Counted from the first letter of the stretch, positions 9,874 through 19,599 are shown. The stretch: 33,339 bases of DNA from Candidatus Eiseniibacteriota bacterium (GCA_005893265.1 VBOX01000064.1:1-33339), one strand, 5' to 3'. Notes: a model not told the origin generated them from the sequence alone. Numbers and translations are program-made.

Positions 9874-10650
9874 ATGGTGAACGGTGGCCTCGCGCCGCGC
9901 GAGCGAATGGTGCTCCGCGCGGCGCGCGAGATCGAGGAGGGGGAGACCGTGTTCGTCGGGACGCGGCTCCCCCTTCTTGCTTATCTGGTCGCGAAGGACA
10001 CCCACGCCCCGAATGCCGTCGCGCTCTATGAGAACGGCCTCATCCGCGAGGAAGCGGCCCGCGAGCTCTTGTTCACGATGGGCGATCCGCCGAACATCCT
10101 GAACGCGACCTCAGCCTCCACGACACTCGACGTGATGGGAATGATGCAGGCGGGGCGCGTCGACCTCGGCCTCCTCGGAGGCGCGGAGGTGGATCGCTTC
10201 GGTAACATCAACTCAACCGAGGTCGAAGACGAATCAGGACGCATGACGCGCCTCCCGGGTAGCGGGGGCGCCGCGGACATCGCATCGCTCGCGCGCCGAA
10301 CGGTGGTCCTCATACCCCAGGAGGCACGTAGATTGGTGGAGCGCGTGCGCTTTCGCACGAGCCCCGGGTATGGGGACGGGCCTGGTTTCCGCGAGCGCGA
10401 AGGGCTGCCCCCAGGCGGTCCGACTGCGATCGTAACCACGCACGCGGTGTTCCGCTTCGATCGCGTCATCGCCGAGGGCTACCTCTACGAGATTTTCCCG
10501 GGCGTCACCGTAGACCACGTGCTCGTGGGAATGAGCTGGTCGCCGCGAATCGCCCAGCCGCTCGGCATGACGCGCCCATTCTCCGTGGAAGAAATCAGCT
10601 CGCTCCGCCGCATCGACCCGGAAGGGTTCTGGACCGGCGGTCGTGGCTGA
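9874..10650 (+). CDS. CoA-transferase subunit B (glutaconate/3-oxoacid CoA-transferase family)
   Basis: NAVALYENGLI (Glu at the class I CoA-transferase catalytic position), MMQAGRVDLGLLGGAEVDRFGNINSTEV, LPGSGGAADIASLARRTVVLI. Confidence 0.88.
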   Translation: MVNGGLAPRERMVLRAAREIEEGETVFVGTRLPLLAYLVAKDTHAPNAVALYENGLIREEAARELLFTMGDPPNILNATSASTTLDVMGMMQAGRVDLGLLGGAEVDRFGNINSTEVEDESGRMTRLPGSGGAADIASLARRTVVLIPQEARRLVERVRFRTSPGYGDGPGFREREGLPPGGPTAIVTTHAVFRFDRVIAEGYLYEIFPGVTVDHVLVGMSWSPRIAQPLGMTRPFSVEEISSLRRIDPEGFWTGGRG

Positions 10651-10699
10651 GGCCTGCGCGGCCCGGCTCCAAGCCGTTTTATAGGTATTACGCTTTCCG

Positions 10700-10731
10700 G
10701 CGCCGGGTCCTGAAGACCCGGCGCTTTTTTT
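10700..10731 (+). terminator. Rho-independent terminator
   Basis: Perfect 10-bp stem GCGCCGGGTC (10700-10709) / GACCCGGCGC (10715-10724), 5-nt loop CTGAA, followed by TTTTTTT. Confidence 0.93.
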
Positions 10732-10797
10732 GTCCGCCGGCCGGGTTTAGAATGCAGGCATCCCCATCTGTCAGCCCGGTCCCACGTCGGAGGAAGC

Positions 10798-13700
10798 TTG
10801 CGCCCGCGCGTTCGGTCCTACCGAGCCTTGGTTCCCCTGCTCGGCACGCTACTGGCCCCGCAAGCGCTCGCCGTGCCGTTCGTGATCCAGACCGTCGACT
10901 CACGTGGACAGTCGAAGTAGCCGACTCCCTGGGCAACGTGGGCTACTACACGTCGCTCGCATTCGATGGAGCCGACGTCCCCCATATCAGCTACTTCGAT
11001 ATCGATCGGGCGGATCTGCGCTATGCCACGAAAGTGTCCGGCGTGTGGGTCGCCCAGGTGGTCGACTCGGTAGGAAGCGTGGGGCAGTTCAGCTCGATTG
11101 CCGTCGATGCCGATGGAAACCCGAGAATCACCTACTACGACAAAGACCACGGGGATTTGAAATATGCGGCGATGGCGGGCGGCGTGTGGACCATCGAGAC
11201 CGCGGACTCGGTCGGCGACGTGGGATTTTACACATCCCTCGCGCTCGACGCTCTCGGGGAGCCTAGCGTGAGCTACTCCGATATCAGCGGCGGCGGGCTC
11301 AAATACGCCCACAAGTCGGGAGGGGTTTGGTCCGCTGAAGTCGTGGAACCAGGCTTTCCGGTCGGGACGTATTCCTCGCTCGCGCTCGAACCGTCCGGTC
11401 GGGCCCATATCAGCTACGCAAACATCGGCCTCCAGACCCTCAGGTATGCCGTACAGGACGGCGCGGGATGGAGCCTCGAGACGGTGGACGGCAGCGGATC
11501 GGTCGGCTACTACACGTCGATTCAGCTCGCAGGAGGAACCAGCCCACGAATCAGCTACATCGACATCGCGCACCGAAAGCTCCTCTACGCCGCGCGCGGT
11601 TCTGGTTTCAACTGGGACATCGAGACCGTGGACCAGGTCACGCAGGCCCTCTTCTACACCTCTCTCAAGCTCGACAGCGAGGGCAACCCGAAGATCAGCT
11701 ACTTCGACAACGAGAAGGGCGATCTCAAATTCGCCGATTCCGCGGTTCACCTGATCGCGCCCGCGGGGGGCGAGCGTTGGCCTGCCGGGAGCGCGCAGAA
11801 GGTCGCCTGGACCGGGATCGGGCCGGTCGAGGTCCTGATCTCCCAGGACGGCGGCGCGAATTACATCGCTGCCCTGCCCTCGCCGGTAACAGACCACGAG
11901 GTCTTCATCCCGGTCCCATCCTGGACGACGACCATGGGTCGGGTGAAGGTTCGCCGCAGCTCCCCCCTTTCCTCGTCTGAATGCAGGGGACTCCTCACCA
12001 TAGCCCTCGGCCTCACCTCTCCCTGGTGGGCGAAGACCATCGACGCGGTGGGCTCCACGGGATACAACCCCTCGCTCCGCCTGACGCCGGCGGGAGCACC
12101 CCGAATCTCCTACTGGGACCTGTCGGCCCGAGCGGTCCGATTCGCGGCGCGCACCGGCGGTGTCTGGAATTTCGAAACCGTGCAGATCACCGGCGGATCG
12201 ACGACGCCCACGTCGCTCGCGATCAGCGCCATCGGGATTCCCTCGATCGCGTACTTCGACAATGCAGCCCGGCAGCTCAAGTACGCGGTCCGGGTAGGCG
12301 GGACGTGGTCGAGCGAGATCGTGCGATCGCTCACCGTCGTGGGGGATCATTGCTCCCTGGCGCTCAACTCGTTCGGGAGCCCGAGAATCGCCTACTACGA
12401 AAGCTCCCCAGCGAGACTTGTTCTCGCCGCGCAAGCCGGCGTTTCATGGGGCACGGAGGACGTGGATGCCGGAACGGACGTGGGCCTCTACAACTCCCTG
12501 GCGCTCGATAACATCGGATACCCGTACATCAGCTACTACGACGGAACCAATCATGATCTGAAATTCGCTTCCAAGGCAGGCGCGACCTGGACGGTCGAGA
12601 CGGTCGATGCGGCCGGAGACGTTGGATCCTATTCCTCGCTCGTGCTGGACGCGGGCCGAAATCCTCACGTGAGCTACGTGGACGTCGGGAACGGATATTT
12701 GAAATACGCCACCAAAGCGGGAGGTACTTGGACGATCGAGACCGTGGACTTCGGGGGGTACGTGGACGGTTCCACGTCCATCGCCCTTGACGGCGGCGGC
12801 CAGCCGCACATCGCGTATTACGACGCGGTCACGAGCCGGCTCCGGTACGCATCACGCTCGGCGCTGGGGTGGAGCACCGATAGCGTCGACCCGAGCGCGG
12901 GCGGGGGAGGACGGAACTCGCTCGCTCTGGACTCGGATGGAAATCCGCGGATCGCCTTCCAGCATATCGCCTCGAGCGATCTGCGCTACGCCTCCGCCGC
13001 GATCGAGCTCTCCGCTCCGGCGACCGCCGTGGTATGGCCGGTGGGGGCGAATCGGATCGTGCGCTGGGAAGGAACCGGATACGCGAATCTTTGGATTTCA
13101 ACCGACGGTGGAACCTCGTTTCAAATGATCGCGCCCGGGCTCAGCGGGGGCGCGTATACGCTGCTCGTGCCGCGGTCGCCATCGACGCAGTGCCGCGTAC
13201 GCCTTCAGCGTGACTTCCCATATTCCGCCTCGCTCTGCGAATCCCTATTCGAGATCAAGGCGAGCGTGGATCTCGTGGCCTTCCGCGCGGATCCCGTGCC
13301 GTACGAGGGGGGCGCGCTCGTAACTTGGGCGACCAATCCGGGCGTTGGCGATCTCGCCGGGTACCGCCTTGAGAAGGCGGTTGGCTCCGGAGCCTTCACC
13401 TCGGTCCTCGGGCTCACGAGCGAGGTGACCTACCGCGATCCCGGCGCGATCCCAGGCACGCAATACAGGCTGACCGCGGTGAACGGTCTGGGGGACGCGT
13501 TCGTTCTGGGCGTGGCCACTTTCCGGCCCCGGAAGCCGCTCGCGGCGGGACCGTTGCCCTACCGCGGCGGTGACCTCACGATTTCCTTCGCGTCGTCGGG
13601 CGGGGCCGCCGGCGCGCCCGCCCTGACCGAAGTGATTTTGTTCGACTTGCGCGGGCGGAGGGTCCGCACGATCGCGCGCGGTCCGTACCCGTCCGGCTTC

Positions 13701-13820
13701 CAGAGCGCCGCGTGGAACGGGAAGGACGAAGGAGGACGCCGGGTCGCCTCGGGCGTGTACTTCTTGAAGACCGTGAGCGGCGGCCACGAACAGTCGATCA
13801 AGATCACCGTGCTTCGATGA
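10798..13820 (+). CDS. large secreted repeat protein: two blocks of ~47-aa beta-propeller-like repeats, Ig-like modules, FN3-like, C-terminal FlgD-like domain; N-terminus apparently frameshifted
   Basis: Repeats of form W-x-x-E-x-V-D-S-x-G-x-V-G-x-Y-x-S-L-A-L-D-x-x-G-x-P-x-I-S-Y-x-D-x-x-x-x-x-L-K-Y-A; end VILFDLRGRRVRTI...SAAWNGKDEGGRRVASGVYFLKTVSG. Signal peptide (TTG 10798: LRPRVRSYRALVPLLGTLLAPQALA) is in a different frame from the repeats. Confidence 0.8.
10910..12970 (+). repeat. About 13 tandem ~141-nt coding repeats (propeller blades) in two blocks (6 intact, then 7)
   Basis: Blades enumerated by the TVE.DS...SLALD..G.P.ISY.D...LKYA pattern; blocks separated by a non-repeat module around 11745-12020. 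Confidence 0.85.
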
Positions 13821-13993
13821 CGACCGCCCTGCTGCTGCTCCTCTTCCTATGGGTCGCGGGCACGGCGCCCGCCGCTTTCGCCGGCACCTGGGGCACGATC
13901 CAAAGAGAAGACCTGGAGCTCAAGCAAGGGCGCGTGGACGCCGGTGGTTCTTTCGCGGCGGTAGATCCGGCTCCAGCCTCCCTCCCGCAGTAG
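13817..13993 (+). CDS. small secreted hypothetical protein (58 aa)
   Basis: ATGA overlap with the upstream stop; MTTALLLLLFLWVAGTAPAAFA signal peptide. Confidence 0.45.
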   Translation: MTTALLLLLFLWVAGTAPAAFAGTWGTIQREDLELKQGRVDAGGSFAAVDPAPASLPQ

Positions 13994-14025
13994 GCCCGGC
14001 TTCAGGCGTGTGTTACGGTAGAAAC

Positions 14026-14796
14026 ATGGCCGAACGCGAAGTCGTCACCTATCACCTGGAAGACCGCGTGGGCCGCGTGACGCTCGACCGGCCGCCTCTT
14101 CACATCCTGGACCTTCCGACCATCCGGGAATACTCGGCCGCCTTGAGCCGCGTCGAGCGCGACCCCGCCGTGGTGTGCATCCTTGGCGCCGCCGGCGACA
14201 AGGCATTTTCGGCCGGCGTGGACATCGCGGATCACACCCGCGAGAAGGCCCCGGCCATGCTCGAGCAATTTCACGGTTTGATCCGAAAGGTGAGGCGCCT
14301 CGAGTGCGTCACGATCGCGGCGGTCCAGGGTTTGGCGCTGGGCGGCGGATTCGAGCTGGCGCTCGCATGCGACATGATCGTCGCCGAGGAGGGAGCGACG
14401 TTCGGAGTCCCGGAGATCTGGCTCGGTTGCTTCCCACCCGTAGCGGCCGCGGTGCTGCCGCGGCATCTCGCGCCTCAGAAGGCCTATGAGCTGGTCTTGA
14501 GCGGGGAGCCGATCACGGCGGCGGAGGCGACCCAGATGGGCCTCGTGAATGCCTTGGCACCCCGCGGGAAGCTCGAGGAGACCCTGGACCGGTTCGTCGC
14601 GCGCTTCACGGAGAAAAGCGGAGCCGCTCTGCGCGTCGCCAAGCAGGCACTCCGGGTCTCGGAGGATGCCGCGTTCGGCGCGGCGCTCGAGGCGATCGAG
14701 CGGCTGTATCTGGAGGAGCTCATGCGGACGCACGACGCGGAGGAGGGCATCCGAGCGTTCCTTGAGAGACGCCCGCCGAAATGGGAGGACCGATGA
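14026..14796 (+). CDS. enoyl-CoA hydratase/isomerase family protein (dienoyl-CoA hydratase-like)
   Basis: DRPPLHILDLPTIREYSAAL, GDKAFSAGVDIADH, GLALGGGFELALACD, VPEIWLGCFPPVAAAVLPRHLA. Confidence 0.88.
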   Translation: MAEREVVTYHLEDRVGRVTLDRPPLHILDLPTIREYSAALSRVERDPAVVCILGAAGDKAFSAGVDIADHTREKAPAMLEQFHGLIRKVRRLECVTIAAVQGLALGGGFELALACDMIVAEEGATFGVPEIWLGCFPPVAAAVLPRHLAPQKAYELVLSGEPITAAEATQMGLVNALAPRGKLEETLDRFVARFTEKSGAALRVAKQALRVSEDAAFGAALEAIERLYLEELMRTHDAEEGIRAFLERRPPKWEDR

Positions 14797-14833
14797 GCGA
14801 CGACGCGGGAGTGCCGGAGCCGCGTCCGGGCCG

Positions 14834-16339
14834 CTAGGCCTCCCACCGCGTTCCCAGGGCCCGCATCATGCCGCGCGCCTTGACCAGCGTCTCCTCGTAC
14901 TCCCCTTCCGGCGTCGAGTCCGCGACAATACCGCCTCCCGCGTGAAACGTCGCCGCACCCCCTTCGACCACGATCGTCCGGATCGCGATATTGAAGTCAC
15001 ACGCGCCGCTCACGTCCCAGTATCCGATGGCCCCTGTGTAGACCCCTCGGCGGGTCGGCTCGAGCGCGTCGATGATATCGACCGCGCGGATTTTCGGCGC
15101 CCCGGTGATCGAGCCCCCGGGAAACATGGCCCGAATCACGTCGACCGGACCGGCATCCTCGCGCAGCCTGCCCTCCACCCTCGAAACCAGGTGGTGCACG
15201 TTGGCGTAGCTCGCGACCTCGCAGAGCGACGTGACGCGTATGCTTCCGATCTCGCAGATCCTGCCCAGGTCGTTTCGCTCGAGGTCCACGATCATCACAT
15301 TCTCCGCGCGGTCTTTGGCGCTCGCACGGAGCGATTCGGTCAGCGCCGTGTCCTCGGCCGGCGTCGAGCCCCGTGGCCGCGTCCCCTTGATCGGCCAGGT
15401 CTCGATCCTGTTCCCGTCGATCCGGAAAAACCGCTCTGGAGATGAGGAAGCGATCGCGGCGCCCGGAGCCGTCAGAAATGCGGAGAATGGAGCCGGGGAC
15501 TCTTCCCGGAGCGAGCGAAATAGAGAAGCTGGCTCCGGCGCCGGCGTGAAGCAAAATCGCTGGGCGAGGTTCACCTGGTAGACGTCGCCGGCCGCGATGT
15601 GCTCGAGCGCGCGCTCCACGACCCGGCGGTAGCCGTCCCGGGTGAAGTTCGACCGCCCGGCCGCGGCTGCGGACGGCGCCTGCCCCGAGCGAACGGCGGG
15701 AGCCGAAGACGACGCGGCTTCCTGCGCCGCGCCCAGGACCCGCGCCCATTGGTGCTCGAGCCGGGTCTTCGCGCGCCCTTGGCGCGAATCGGGGTCGCGC
15801 TCGGAGAGCCCGGTCGAGACGACCCAGCCCTGCCCGCTCGCTCGATCCCACGCCCAAACCACGTCGTAGAATCCGAGCGAAAGGTCCGGTAGCGATGACT
15901 CGCGACGCGCTCGCCCGGAATAGCGCTCGAGCTGATCCTTCAAGTCGTAGGAGAGATATCCGGCGAGTCCGGATACGAACGGGAGGCGACGCGCGCCGCC
16001 GGAGACTCCAGCCGGGATGGGCGCTGTCTCGCGGCCATAGTCGTACCGCTCGGGCCACATGCGGGCCAACGCCTCCATCGGCCTCCCGGGTTGAGCGACC
16101 GCCTCGCCGGCGGCCAGCCTCCACAGCGTCCCCGCGCGAAGCTCGAGCCGCCAAACCGGATCGAAGGCGAGGATGGTCCATCGCGCGCCCTCATCGACGG
16201 CGCCGAGCGACTCGAGAAACACGGTGTGCGGCTCCCGCTCGACCGCTGAGAGCGCTTGGAGCGGTGCCAGATCGCGCGGAATCATGCGCACGATGGGACG
16301 AATCCCGGACCCGGTCCGCTCGGCCGCGTCAGTAGCCAT
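14834..16339 (-). CDS. pabB: aminodeoxychorismate synthase component I
   Basis: YQVNLAQRF, SSSPERFF, PIKGTRPRG (PabB-type rather than PIAGTR), ENVMIVDLERNDLGRI, FPGGSITGAPKIRA, NIAIRTI. Confidence 0.92.
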   Translation of the reverse strand: MATDAAERTGSGIRPIVRMIPRDLAPLQALSAVEREPHTVFLESLGAVDEGARWTILAFDPVWRLELRAGTLWRLAAGEAVAQPGRPMEALARMWPERYDYGRETAPIPAGVSGGARRLPFVSGLAGYLSYDLKDQLERYSGRARRESSLPDLSLGFYDVVWAWDRASGQGWVVSTGLSERDPDSRQGRAKTRLEHQWARVLGAAQEAASSSAPAVRSGQAPSAAAAGRSNFTRDGYRRVVERALEHIAAGDVYQVNLAQRFCFTPAPEPASLFRSLREESPAPFSAFLTAPGAAIASSSPERFFRIDGNRIETWPIKGTRPRGSTPAEDTALTESLRASAKDRAENVMIVDLERNDLGRICEIGSIRVTSLCEVASYANVHHLVSRVEGRLREDAGPVDVIRAMFPGGSITGAPKIRAVDIIDALEPTRRGVYTGAIGYWDVSGACDFNIAIRTIVVEGGAATFHAGGGIVADSTPEGEYEETLVKARGMMRALGTRWEA

Positions 16340-17330
16340 AGTCGACCGGTTCCGGGAAATGATGGTCGATAGGAATCAACGATGCGACGCGCTCGTTTCC
16401 GAGGCGTCTCAAGTACCCGCCAAGACCCTCGACCCCCTCCACCCAATCGGCACGCCAGCGCCCATATCCATCCGCGGTCTTGGTCACGCGGTGGTATTCC
16501 GAATAGGCCTCGTGGTCCCTCCGGTAGTAGCCCTGCACGGGAGAAGGGTGCGCCCCCCAGCGCGCTTCGCATACCGCGGAAACCACGAGACCCGGAATCA
16601 CGACTCGATTCGGATCGCGTCGGATCTGCTCCGGGGCAACGATCTCCTCGGCGGTCACGATCACCGCGCGCGCCGCCCGAACCGCGTCGGGCGTGATTCC
16701 AAGGCTCCCCCACATGATTCCATTGCCGTGCGCGTCCGCGCGCTGCACGTGCACGATCGCGGTGTCGGGGTGCAGCGGCCGCACGGCGAGGATCGGCTCT
16801 CCGCCGAGGGGACTCGCGATCGGCTCGAGATAAGGATTCCGCGCGACCAGGTCGGTCCCGAGCGCCGAACGGGTCGGGATGAACGGCGCCCCGATCGCCG
16901 CGGCGTGGAGGGCCAGCGCCAAGGTGAAATTCGAGAACTCGACCACGTCGATGCGGCGCGGCTCGCCGCGCTCGACCGCGCGCCGGAAGCAATAGGCCGA
17001 GCCCATCATCACGTTTCCCACCCAGGCGCCCATGACGCGCCGGGCGAGCCCGGCGCCGATGAGCTGGTCGAAGCAGATGTCCGATACGGGGCCGATCAGG
17101 GAGAGATCCCCAATCCTACGCCGGATGATCTCGTGGGTTGCCGCGAAGGGAATCATCTGCTCGAGGCACGTGCCCAGCACGATCGCCGCTCCGGGATGCA
17201 CGAAGCGCTCGATCGCCTCGCCGAGCGGCATGAGTTTCTCCTGACCCCGATGATGCGACAGGGCATCGGGACGCGCGGCGACCCGCCTTGGAGCCAGGTC
17301 ATCCATCCGGATTTCGGGCGATTTCGACAT
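16329..17330 (-). CDS. CoA-transferase subunit A (glutaconate CoA-transferase subunit A-like)
   Basis: KLMPLGEAIERFVHPGAAIVLGT...VEFSNFTLALALHAAAIGAPFIPTRSALGTDL...AIVHVQRADAHGNGIMWGSLG...VIVTAEEIV. Overlaps the pabB start by 11 nt. Confidence 0.86.
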   Translation of the reverse strand: MSKSPEIRMDDLAPRRVAARPDALSHHRGQEKLMPLGEAIERFVHPGAAIVLGTCLEQMIPFAATHEIIRRRIGDLSLIGPVSDICFDQLIGAGLARRVMGAWVGNVMMGSAYCFRRAVERGEPRRIDVVEFSNFTLALALHAAAIGAPFIPTRSALGTDLVARNPYLEPIASPLGGEPILAVRPLHPDTAIVHVQRADAHGNGIMWGSLGITPDAVRAARAVIVTAEEIVAPEQIRRDPNRVVIPGLVVSAVCEARWGAHPSPVQGYYRRDHEAYSEYHRVTKTADGYGRWRADWVEGVEGLGGYLRRLGNERVASLIPIDHHFPEPVDYGY

Positions 17331-17349
17331 GGAACCCGGAATGATAGCG

Positions 17350-17649
17350 CTATTTGGCGGGCGCCGGCTGCTCCCGCACCAGGGTCTTCACGATCAGGAA
17401 CACCACGAGGGCAATGATGAGAAAATCGAGCACCGCTCCGAGAAAATCGCCCAACCCCAGCTTGATCGGGCCGATCGACATGGTCGCGGTCCTCCAGTTG
17501 CCGCCCGGCGTCAAGGCACCGATGATCGGCATGATCAGATCGGCAACGATGGCGGCGACGAGCTTCTGGACCGCCCCCCCGATCACCACCGCGACCGCGA
17601 GCGCAATCACCCCATGCTTCAACAAGAATGCTTTGAACTCCCCGACCAT
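17350..17649 (-). CDS. mscL: large-conductance mechanosensitive channel MscL family
   Basis: MVGEFKAFLLKHGVIALAVAVVIGGAVQKLVAAIVADLIMPIIGAL...LGDFLGAVLDFLIIALVVFLIVK. Confidence 0.88.
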   Translation of the reverse strand: MVGEFKAFLLKHGVIALAVAVVIGGAVQKLVAAIVADLIMPIIGALTPGGNWRTATMSIGPIKLGLGDFLGAVLDFLIIALVVFLIVKTLVREQPAPAK

Positions 17650-17757
17650 GGCTCGATCCTCCGGGTGGAAACCTTCCCCGCGCGCGGGTATTCTGCGCTT
17701 TGCACGCATGCCTCCGTGACCGAACGGATCACGTCGGGCCCGCGAAATCTACCAGAC

Positions 17758-19086
17758 ATGCTAGGCTGCCTCGACAACGTCTTTCCGCGACGCGCCCTGT
17801 TCCAGAGGGACCGCCGTCTCCTGCATCTATTCCTCGGTCGCGTCCTCGGGTCCACCGGGTTCTCCATCGTCATCCCGTTCCTGAGCCTCTATCTCCACGG
17901 GGAGCGCGGGGTTCCGATGAGCCTCGTAGGCGGCATCTTCTTCTTCGCTGCGCTCGCCGGCGCGGTCGGGCAGGTGGTGGGAGGCGAGCTGACGGACCGC
18001 CTGGGAAGAAAGGCGGTAATCGTCGGATCGCAGCTCGTCCGCTCGGCGGCCTTCGTCGGATTCGGCGTGGCCGTCCTGGTCCATGCGCCCATCTTCTGGT
18101 TTTCCCTCATCACCGCGCTCAGCGCGCTCGCGGGACGCGCGTTCGAGCCCCCTTCGGGCGCCATGGTGGCCGACATCGCCACCGGACCCGCCCGCGCCGA
18201 GTACTACGCGATCTTGCGAATCGGCGGGAACCTGGGTTGGGCGATCGGGCCCGCCATCGGCGGCTTCCTCGCCGCGCTTTCGTACCCCACGCTGTTCCTG
18301 ATCGCGGCCGGGGTCCTGCTCGCGGCCGGGCTGTTCATGGCGTTCAAAGTCGAAGAGACCTTGCCGCACCGTGTCGCGCGCTCCCTGGAGGTCCAGGAAG
18401 CAACGACTCTCCTCCCCTCTTCGACGGGAACCGCTCCCCTCGCGCGATTCGGGTTCGAGGAGCTCGGGCAGGCGCTCCGCGACGCGACGTTCGTCCGTTA
18501 CTGCGTCATCTCACTCGTCCTTTTCACGGTGATGTCCCAGCTCATTTCCACGTTGTCGGTCTACGCCGTGCAGTGGGCGGGGATCTCGAAGCTGGAGCTG
18601 GGCGCTCTGTATACTCTGAACGGGCTCATGGTGGTGTTCCTGCAATTCCCGGTCGTGCGCATTCTCACTCCGTATCGGATGACCACGGCGCTCGTCGCGG
18701 GGAGTATTCTTTACGCTCTGGGCTACGCGATGATGGGGTTCGCGCACGGTATGCCGGTCCTGGCCGTGTCGATGTTCGTCGTAACGATGGGTGAAATCGT
18801 AACCACCCCGGCGTCGATGAACCTGGTTGCCAACTTCTCGACCGTTCAGCTGAGAGGGAGATACATGGGTGTCTACGGTTTATTCAATTCATTCGGGTGG
18901 TCGATCGGTCCCCTGATCGGCGGCGTCATGCTCGATTTGGCGTCGGGCCGATCGATGCTCCTCTGGACGCCGATCGGGTGCTTGGCGCTCGTCGCGGCGG
19001 TGGGATATTGGGACTTGAGACGGAGAATCACCCGAACGATGGACTTGAACTACGAGTACACGACCGCCGAGACCGCAACCGCATGA
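17758..19086 (+). CDS. MFS transporter
   Basis: About 12 hydrophobic segments; ELTDRLGRKAVIVGSQ MFS motif A. Start moved in from 17329, whose upstream part is antisense to mscL. Confidence 0.9.
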   Translation: MLGCLDNVFPRRALFQRDRRLLHLFLGRVLGSTGFSIVIPFLSLYLHGERGVPMSLVGGIFFFAALAGAVGQVVGGELTDRLGRKAVIVGSQLVRSAAFVGFGVAVLVHAPIFWFSLITALSALAGRAFEPPSGAMVADIATGPARAEYYAILRIGGNLGWAIGPAIGGFLAALSYPTLFLIAAGVLLAAGLFMAFKVEETLPHRVARSLEVQEATTLLPSSTGTAPLARFGFEELGQALRDATFVRYCVISLVLFTVMSQLISTLSVYAVQWAGISKLELGALYTLNGLMVVFLQFPVVRILTPYRMTTALVAGSILYALGYAMMGFAHGMPVLAVSMFVVTMGEIVTTPASMNLVANFSTVQLRGRYMGVYGLFNSFGWSIGPLIGGVMLDLASGRSMLLWTPIGCLALVAAVGYWDLRRRITRTMDLNYEYTTAETATA

Positions 19087-19110
19087 GCGGCGGACAAGGG
19101 AGGAACGTGC

Positions 19111-19599
19111 ATGAGCGAATCGCAGTCGGACAAGCATCGATTCCTGTGCCGCCTCGTGTGGACGGGGGCCGCGCGAGGATCCACCACGAGCTACGAAGGC
19201 TATTCTCGGGAGTATAGAGTCGACATCGAGGGTAAGCCTTCCCTCCGCGGCTCGGCGGCTCCGGTGTTTCGCGGTGACCCGACGCTCCATGATCCGGAGG
19301 ATCTTCTTGTGGCCGCGCTCTCAGCATGTCATTGCCTGAGCTACCTGGCGCTCTGCGCGCGCGCGGGCGTCCACGTCGTCACCTATGAAGACGAGACCGA
19401 CGGCACCATGGCCAAGGTGGACGGCGTGGTGCGCTTCACGGAGGTCACGCTCCACCCGAAAGTCACGATCGCGCCGGGTTCGGATCCGGAAAAGGCCCGA
19501 GCGCTCCACGAGCGGGCGCACGCGATTTGCTTCATCGCGAACTCGGTCAACTTCCCTGTCCGGAACAAACCCACCATCACCGCGGGGGCGCCGGTCTGA
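19111..19599 (+). CDS. OsmC family protein
   Basis: DPEDLLVAALSACHCLSYLALCARAGV...VTLHPKVTI...AHAICFIANSVNFPV: OsmC/Ohr fold with the two Cys positions. Confidence 0.9.
   Translation: MSESQSDKHRFLCRLVWTGAARGSTTSYEGYSREYRVDIEGKPSLRGSAAPVFRGDPTLHDPEDLLVAALSACHCLSYLALCARAGVHVVTYEDETDGTMAKVDGVVRFTEVTLHPKVTIAPGSDPEKARALHERAHAICFIANSVNFPVRNKPTITAGAPV

Noticed and set aside
10748-10753. TAGAAT as a -10 box after the terminator
   Set aside because: No suitable -35 element at 16-18 nt; too weak to list as a promoter.
10818-12434. 538-aa minus ORF
   Set aside because: Mirror of the tandem propeller repeats; its periodicity (VEVADLRV...) is inherited from the sense repeat.
14794-14838. 14-codon ORF MSDDAGVPEPRPGR after the third crotonase
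   Set aside because: Too short; could be a remnant but no support.
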